Part shown: in pieces, positions 59,642 to 64,000 of the stretch
Position numbering within the stretch: the stretch's first letter is position 1
Layout: the number at the start of each line of letters is the position of its first letter
Source of the DNA: Mucilaginibacter myungsuensis
GTDB taxonomy: Bacteria; Bacteroidota; Bacteroidia; Sphingobacteriales; Sphingobacteriaceae
NCBI RefSeq assembly: GCF_015222005.1
Contig: NZ_JADFFL010000004.1
Coordinates: 124,001 to 188,000, forward strand
Direction of reading: 5' to 3'
DNA length: 64,000 nucleotides
Position numbers and translations under genes: made by a program
The notes under the pieces: model-generated
Databases searched by the model: none
Seen by the model: only the letters and a program-made list of their open reading frames with translations
Told to the model about the DNA's origin: nothing

Positions 59642-61981
59642 ATGAATAAATTTTTACTCTCTGCACTGCCCTTCGCGCTGGCCCTGACCGCGCAGGCGCA
59701 AGCCCCTGCCGCCTACACGGCAAAAGATTACGAACGTGCCGAAACTCAATTAACAAGCGCGCTTAGTCCGCTGGTTACCCGCGGTGGCATCCGCCCTAAC
59801 TGGATGCCTGACGACCGTTTCTGGTACAAAGCTAGCCCTGCCGAAGGTGGCCAGTTTATGGTTTACAACCCGGCAAAGGGTTCAAAAGCCCTGGCATTTG
59901 ATCACGCTAAATTAGCGGCCGCACTTTCTGCTACCGCTGGTAAAAGTTATACAGCTACTACCCTGCCGTTCACTACCATCAGCTTCGCGGCCGATAAAAA
60001 GTCGGTGATATTTACGGCGGATGGTAAACAGTATAAATTTGATGGTTCGGCGGTAACTCCCGATTCAACACCTATCGAATCAGCCGCCGGTGCCTTCGGT
60101 GGTCGCGGCCGCCGCGGCGGTTTTGGTGCAGGCAGCACGTCTCCGGATAAAAAGAAGGTAGTATTTATTAAGGACTACAACCTTTGGGTGCGCGATGTGG
60201 CCACCAATAAAGAAACTCAACTGACTACCGATGGTGTTAAAGACAACGGCTACGGTACCGACAACGCCGGTTGGGCACAAGGCCCGGGCCCGATATTGGT
60301 TTGGTCGCCCGATTCTAAAAAGATAGCCACCTTTCAGCAAGATGAGCGCCAGGTGAACGACTTTTACATGGTGAACACCTCGGTTGGTGCGCCTAAACTG
60401 TATCAGTGGAAGTATCCTTTCCCTGGTGATAAAGTAATACCGATGCTAAGCCGTGTTATCATTAATGTGGATGAGCCAAAAGTGATCCGCTTGAAATGCG
60501 ATGCTGATCCGCACCGTTCTACCCTGAGCGACGATATTAAAGGAGGCGAAGGTTGGGCCGACGTTTATTGGAGCGATGATGCAACCAAATTGGTTTTCGC
60601 ATCTACCAACCGCGATCACAAAGAAGAGAAAGTACGCATGGCCGATGCTGCCACCGGCGATGTACGCGAGATATTCCAGGAGACAGTTAAAACCCAATTC
60701 GAGTCGGGCTGGGGCGATGTTAACTGGCGATACCTGAGCAAAAGCAACGAGATACTGTGGTTTTCGGAACGTGATAACTGGGGCCATCTTTACTTATACG
60801 ATGCCACTACCGGTAAACTGAAGAACCAGATAGACAAAGGCGAGTGGGTAAACTCTAACGTAGTTAAGGTTGATGAAAAAGCCCGAGTGATCTATTTAAC
60901 GGCCATGGGTCTGCAAAAAGAGAACCCGTATTTTGCCCAGCTTTGCAAAGTTAATTTTGACGGTAAAGGTTTCACCGTGTTAACCCCGGGCGCTGGTACG
61001 CACAGTACGTCGTTCTCGCCATCTGGAAATTACATCATCGATACCTACTCTAAACCGGATGTTGCTCCGGTTACCGTATTACGCGACATGAAGGGCAAGC
61101 AATTGCTGGAGTTAGAGAAGACCGACATCAGCAAACTGACCGCTACCGGTTGGAAACCTGTTATCCCATTCTCTACAAAAGCAGCCGACGGCAAGACCGA
61201 TGTTTACGGCCTAATGTGGGTACCGCGTAACCTGGATCCTAACAAAAAATATCCGGTTATCGATTATATCTATCCTGGTCCGCAAGGTGGTAGCGTAGGT
61301 AGCTGGTCTTTCTCTATCGCAAAAGGCGATTGTAATGCGTTAGCCGAATTAGGCTTTGTGGTAGTAGCTATCGAAGGAACAAGCAACCCTTACCGCTCAA
61401 AAAGCTTCCACGATATGAGCTACGGCAACATGGCCGACAACACGCTTGGCGATCAGGTAGCAGGGATTAAAGAATTAGCTACCCGTTACCCATATATCGA
61501 CGTGAATAAGGTAGGTATCTGGGGTCACTCAGGTGGTGGCTTCGCTACAGCGGGTGCCATGTTCCGTTTCCCTGATTTCTTTAAAGTAGGCATAGCCGAA
61601 TCGGGCAACCACGAGAACCTGAACTACGAAGACAACTGGGGCGAGCGTTATAACGGTTTAGTTACCAACTCTGACTACGCCGCGCAAGCTAACCAAAGCA
61701 TCGCCAAAAACCTGAAAGGCAAACTGATGCTTGTACACGGCTTGTTAGATAACAATGTACCAATGCAAAACACCATGCTGGTTGTTGAAGCCTTAGAGCG
61801 TGCCAACAAAAGCTTTGACCTGGTAGTATTCCCTAACAGCGCACACGGCTTTGGCGAACACTCGGCCTACATGATGCGCCGCCGTTGGGATTACTTTGTA
61901 AAACACCTGAAAGGTATTGAGCCACCTTTAGATTACAAAATGACAGGCGGCCGCCCTGCACAGCCTACTGCCGCGCAATAA
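59642..61981 (+). CDS. S9 family dipeptidyl-peptidase IV-type serine protease, secreted
   Basis: A 779-residue protein with signal peptide ending LTAQAQ (start at ATG 59642; an ATG 21 nt upstream in frame adds residues not typical of signals). An N-terminal beta-propeller (about 40-490) precedes the alpha/beta hydrolase domain. Catalytic Ser630 in WGHSGGGF, Asp703 region in HGLLDNNVP, and His735 in NSAHGFGE. It has a Gly/Arg-rich insert (GGRGRRGGFGAG) near residue 150. It cleaves X-Pro or X-Ala dipeptides in the periplasm. Confident of family. Confidence 0.94.
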   Translation: MNKFLLSALPFALALTAQAQAPAAYTAKDYERAETQLTSALSPLVTRGGIRPNWMPDDRFWYKASPAEGGQFMVYNPAKGSKALAFDHAKLAAALSATAGKSYTATTLPFTTISFAADKKSVIFTADGKQYKFDGSAVTPDSTPIESAAGAFGGRGRRGGFGAGSTSPDKKKVVFIKDYNLWVRDVATNKETQLTTDGVKDNGYGTDNAGWAQGPGPILVWSPDSKKIATFQQDERQVNDFYMVNTSVGAPKLYQWKYPFPGDKVIPMLSRVIINVDEPKVIRLKCDADPHRSTLSDDIKGGEGWADVYWSDDATKLVFASTNRDHKEEKVRMADAATGDVREIFQETVKTQFESGWGDVNWRYLSKSNEILWFSERDNWGHLYLYDATTGKLKNQIDKGEWVNSNVVKVDEKARVIYLTAMGLQKENPYFAQLCKVNFDGKGFTVLTPGAGTHSTSFSPSGNYIIDTYSKPDVAPVTVLRDMKGKQLLELEKTDISKLTATGWKPVIPFSTKAADGKTDVYGLMWVPRNLDPNKKYPVIDYIYPGPQGGSVGSWSFSIAKGDCNALAELGFVVVAIEGTSNPYRSKSFHDMSYGNMADNTLGDQVAGIKELATRYPYIDVNKVGIWGHSGGGFATAGAMFRFPDFFKVGIAESGNHENLNYEDNWGERYNGLVTNSDYAAQANQSIAKNLKGKLMLVHGLLDNNVPMQNTMLVVEALERANKSFDLVVFPNSAHGFGEHSAYMMRRRWDYFVKHLKGIEPPLDYKMTGGRPAQPTAAQ

Positions 61982-61992
61982 GCTTTAAATAT

Positions 61993-62040
61993 AAAAACGA
62001 CGAAGCCCCGGATGTGATCATTCGGGGCTTCGTCGTTTTT
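61993..62040. terminator. Strong bidirectional terminator, 18-bp stem
   Basis: AAAAACGACGAAGCCCCG and CGGGGCTTCGTCGTTTTT with a 12-nt loop, between convergent genes. Confidence 0.92.
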
Positions 62041-62094
62041 AAAGGTTGTTCAGAATTACTATTATTCGGAACCTTTAAAATATTTACCGACTAC

Positions 62095-62619
62095 TTACTC
62101 AGCTGTAGTGTTATTTAATGCGGCGGCAACCTCAGCGTTGTTAGCGGCATAGTCGGCAGCGGTTTTATGTTGTTTATCTTTCAACGAAGATTTAGCGCCG
62201 TGCTTGATCAGTGTTTGCACCAACTCGGTGTTACCGTTAGCGGCAGCAGCCATTAAAGCGGTTTGGCCCTCGGTGTTTTTTGTGTTAACTGCCGGGAAAT
62301 GACTCAGGATGTAATAAACGGCATCGGTACGGTTAGCTTTGCAAGCCAGGATCAGCGCGGTGTTGCCTGCTTTGTCGGTCAGATCAACATTCACATTTTT
62401 TTGCAGGATCAACTTAGCCATGCGGTCTTGCGAAGACTGAACGGCGGTCATCAACGGCGTGTTACCCGCTATGTTCTTCACATTCACGTCAGCACCACGC
62501 TCTAACAGGTGTTTCACGCCTGCCGCGTCTTTAGCAGCAATTGCGGTAAAAATGTCTTGAGCGAACATACGCGCCGAGAACATCAGGGCCGCGGTCAACA
62601 GGAATAATTTCTTCTTCAT
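62095..62619 (-). CDS. Secreted ankyrin-repeat protein
   Basis: A 174-residue protein with signal peptide ending ARMFAQD. About four ankyrin repeats follow, such as GNTPLMTAVQSSQDRMAKLI, GNTALILACKANRTDAVYYI and GQTALMAAAANGNTELVQTL. A periplasmic protein-binding role is expected; no partner is evident. A -7 box lies at 62690-62697 on the same strand. Confidence 0.9.
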   Translation of the reverse strand: MKKKLFLLTAALMFSARMFAQDIFTAIAAKDAAGVKHLLERGADVNVKNIAGNTPLMTAVQSSQDRMAKLILQKNVNVDLTDKAGNTALILACKANRTDAVYYILSHFPAVNTKNTEGQTALMAAAANGNTELVQTLIKHGAKSSLKDKQHKTAADYAANNAEVAAALNNTTAE

Positions 62620-62689
62620 TTTACTTTTTTAATAGTTTAATAGTGTGTGGCTTGCGCCGTTATTTTTAAAGATCACGTCAATATTACGG

Positions 62690-62697
62690 CAAAAATA
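62690..62697 (-). promoter_or_regulatory. -7 promoter box of the ankyrin gene
   Basis: Minus strand TATTTTTG, exact TAnnTTTG match, 70 nt before the ATG. Confidence 0.6.
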
Positions 62698-63033
62698 GCC
62701 CCATGGATCTTTTGTTCATTATATTCATTTTCAGCATCTTGAGGTTGATTTTCGTTTAAAGAAATATTTTAGATCTTAAAAGCACAGTAGAATCTGCCCT
62801 TAGATCGCTTAATAAATGTTACAACAACTATAAGTTTTGAGCAGGATAGCCTTGGTAAGCCATATTTTATCTTAAGTTAAAGAGACAAAAGGTGTAAGCT
62901 CTTTTGATTGTGAAATGAACATGACGATCAACCGATTGCAATTTCTGAGGCATAAACGGTTGAATTACATATTGATCAAACAAAATATGTGTAAGACGCT
63001 CCTCGACATTCCCCGAAAGGCTACAAAAGACGA

Positions 63034-63063
63034 ACGGCCGCTACCTCTTGCAGGCGCGGCCGT
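63034..63063 (-). terminator. Hairpin after the GH95 gene
   Basis: ACGGCCGC and GCGGCCGT around 14 nt that can pair further (CCT with AGG); only a short T run follows on the minus strand (CTTTTG), so termination is uncertain. Confidence 0.5.
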
Positions 63064-63187
63064 AACACTAAACTATTGATCGTATACTATCAAGTAAACA
63101 ATACTAAGTACTTGTTTTACAGGTCACCAATCAACCCGTATTACTACGTATTTTTTTGTGCGGGCCGGATAGTCCGAACGTAGACAT

Positions 63188-64000
63188 TTATACGGCACGC
63201 ACCTGTTTTATCTTTCCGTTAACTTTCACTTTCACAAGCCTTCCTGCGGTCGACTTGATCTGATAACTTATCACCTTACCATTCAGCCATTTAAAGTTGA
63301 CGGTAAAATTGCCACGTGCTTTCATACCCTTAACCTCGCCGCTTGCTTTCCAAGCATCGGGCAGAGCCGGTAATAGTTCGATAAACCCGGCATGGCTCTG
63401 GATCAGCATCTCGGCAATACCTGCCGACGCGCCAAAGTTACCATCGATCTGGAACGGTGGCCCCGCTGATAGCATATTAGGATATACCCCGCCCCCGCCG
63501 CCGTAGTTAATGTGGGTCTTTTCGGTAGAGTGCATCATTTGGTTAAAGAGTTTGTATGCACGGTTACCATCTTTTAACCTTGCCCACCACAATTGCTTAC
63601 TTGCGATAGACCAGCTTGGGCCGTCATCGCCGCGGTCTTCTAACGTTTTCTTACAAGCCTCGGCCAGTTCAGGAGTGCTTTCCGGAGTGATCAGCGGAGC
63701 AGGATATAATCCGTATAAATGCGATACGTGGCGATGCTGTTTATCTGTCTCTTTGTAATCTTCCAACCATTCTAATAAACGACCGTCAGTTTTGCTCACC
63801 ACTCCTGGCGGCGGTATCTGCGCCAGCTTGCGCGATAATTCGGCACGTAATCCGGCATCAACACCTAAAGTTTTAGATGCGGTGATCACGTTATTGAATA
63901 ACTCGCGAATGATCTGGTTATCAATGGTCGGGCCTTCGCATATACTTGCCGTCTTCCCGTTGGGGAGGTAAAAAGTATTCTCGGGCGATGATGATGGTGA
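63188..64000 (-). CDS. GH95 family alpha-L-fucosidase, N-terminus cut by window edge
   Basis: About 270 C-terminal residues of a GH95 enzyme; the frame continues through the window end. Signatures: SPSSSPEN and CEGPTIDNQIIRELF at the window edge, KQHRHVSHLYGLYP, KQLWWARLKDGNRAYKLF, then NMLSAGPPFQIDGNFGASAG and a C-terminal beta-sandwich. It hydrolyses alpha-1,2-linked fucose (or galactose) from glycans, usually secreted. No neighbour in the window suggests the specific glycan. Confidence 0.93.
   Translation of the reverse strand, partial: SPSSSPENTFYLPNGKTASICEGPTIDNQIIRELFNNVITASKTLGVDAGLRAELSRKLAQIPPPGVVSKTDGRLLEWLEDYKETDKQHRHVSHLYGLYPAPLITPESTPELAEACKKTLEDRGDDGPSWSIASKQLWWARLKDGNRAYKLFNQMMHSTEKTHINYGGGGGVYPNMLSAGPPFQIDGNFGASAGIAEMLIQSHAGFIELLPALPDAWKASGEVKGMKARGNFTVNFKWLNGKVISYQIKSTAGRLVKVKVNGKIKQVRAV

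Larger units (their letters stand above)
62620..63187. other. 568-nt gap, no confirmed gene
   Basis: Contains the ankyrin gene promoter (minus TATTTTTG, 62690-62697) and a hairpin (63034-63063) after the GH95 gene. A 54-codon frame at 62915-63079 on the plus strand overlaps the hairpin and has no recognisable features. Otherwise nothing seen. Confidence 0.5.

Noticed and set aside
62915-63079. 54-codon frame on the plus strand
   Set aside because: No promoter, no recognised family, and its end overlaps the terminator hairpin of the GH95 gene.

Overview
The window reads as a chromosomal segment of a Bacteroidota bacterium, most likely a Sphingobacteriaceae member of the Mucilaginibacter/Pedobacter type. 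The grounds are: many near-leaderless genes preceded by the Bacteroidetes -7 promoter box TAnnTTTG, absence of strong Shine-Dalgarno sites, Bacteroidetes-type RpoZ and BamD lipoproteins, MG2-domain secreted proteins, an ECF sigma factor coupled to an outer-membrane beta-barrel protein, and family-typical dispersed palindromic repeats. I recognise no rRNA, tRNA, CRISPR array, phage or complete insertion sequence. The assignment is inference from gene content; no search was run.

Layout. 1-11 kb: a truncated LiaF-like membrane protein, two membrane proteins with similar soluble segments, the aguB-aguA putrescine pair, a flippase-like protein, an aromatic amino acid hydroxylase with a long C-terminal extension, an SDR, uracil-DNA glycosylase, and a DUF2975/HTH pair behind a perfect 20-bp inverted repeat. 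11-21.5 kb: an Lrp regulator, an mntR-mntH operon in which MntH carries a UspA domain, smpB, two histidine kinases, a GH105 enzyme, and bamD-rpoZ. 21.5-29 kb: three tandem paralogous ~820-residue MG2-domain proteins. 29-42 kb: a UPF0175 protein, secreted acid phosphatase, LacX-type mutarotase, ParC, NTF2-like proteins, SGNH hydrolase, cytidine deaminase, and a PLP lyase with an amino acid permease. 42-50 kb: an ECF sigma factor operon with a putative anti-sigma/beta-barrel fusion, a Gdx-type exporter, a Crp-like regulator and ParE. 50-64 kb: an XdhC/MocA pair, an M28 peptidase, a hexuronate catabolism pair (KduI and a UxuB-like SDR), a sulfur/redox patch, a DPP IV-type S9 peptidase, a secreted ankyrin protein and a truncated GH95 fucosidase.

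The most notable region is 56.7-59.3 kb. On the minus strand a SAM-I riboswitch precedes a 1-Cys peroxiredoxin gene. Next come a DUF4395 membrane protein whose N-terminus appears to be built from a dispersed repeat, a 25-codon reading frame with five consecutive Cys codons (a candidate cysteine attenuator), and a thioredoxin-fold protein that has lost its cysteines. Together they suggest a small regulon responding to sulfur amino acid status. A second coherent circuit is the ECF operon: the sigma gene and the upstream lipoprotein gene share one promoter architecture (CTACCCAACGTTTT, 9 nt, GTACGAnGATGC), which implies autoregulation.
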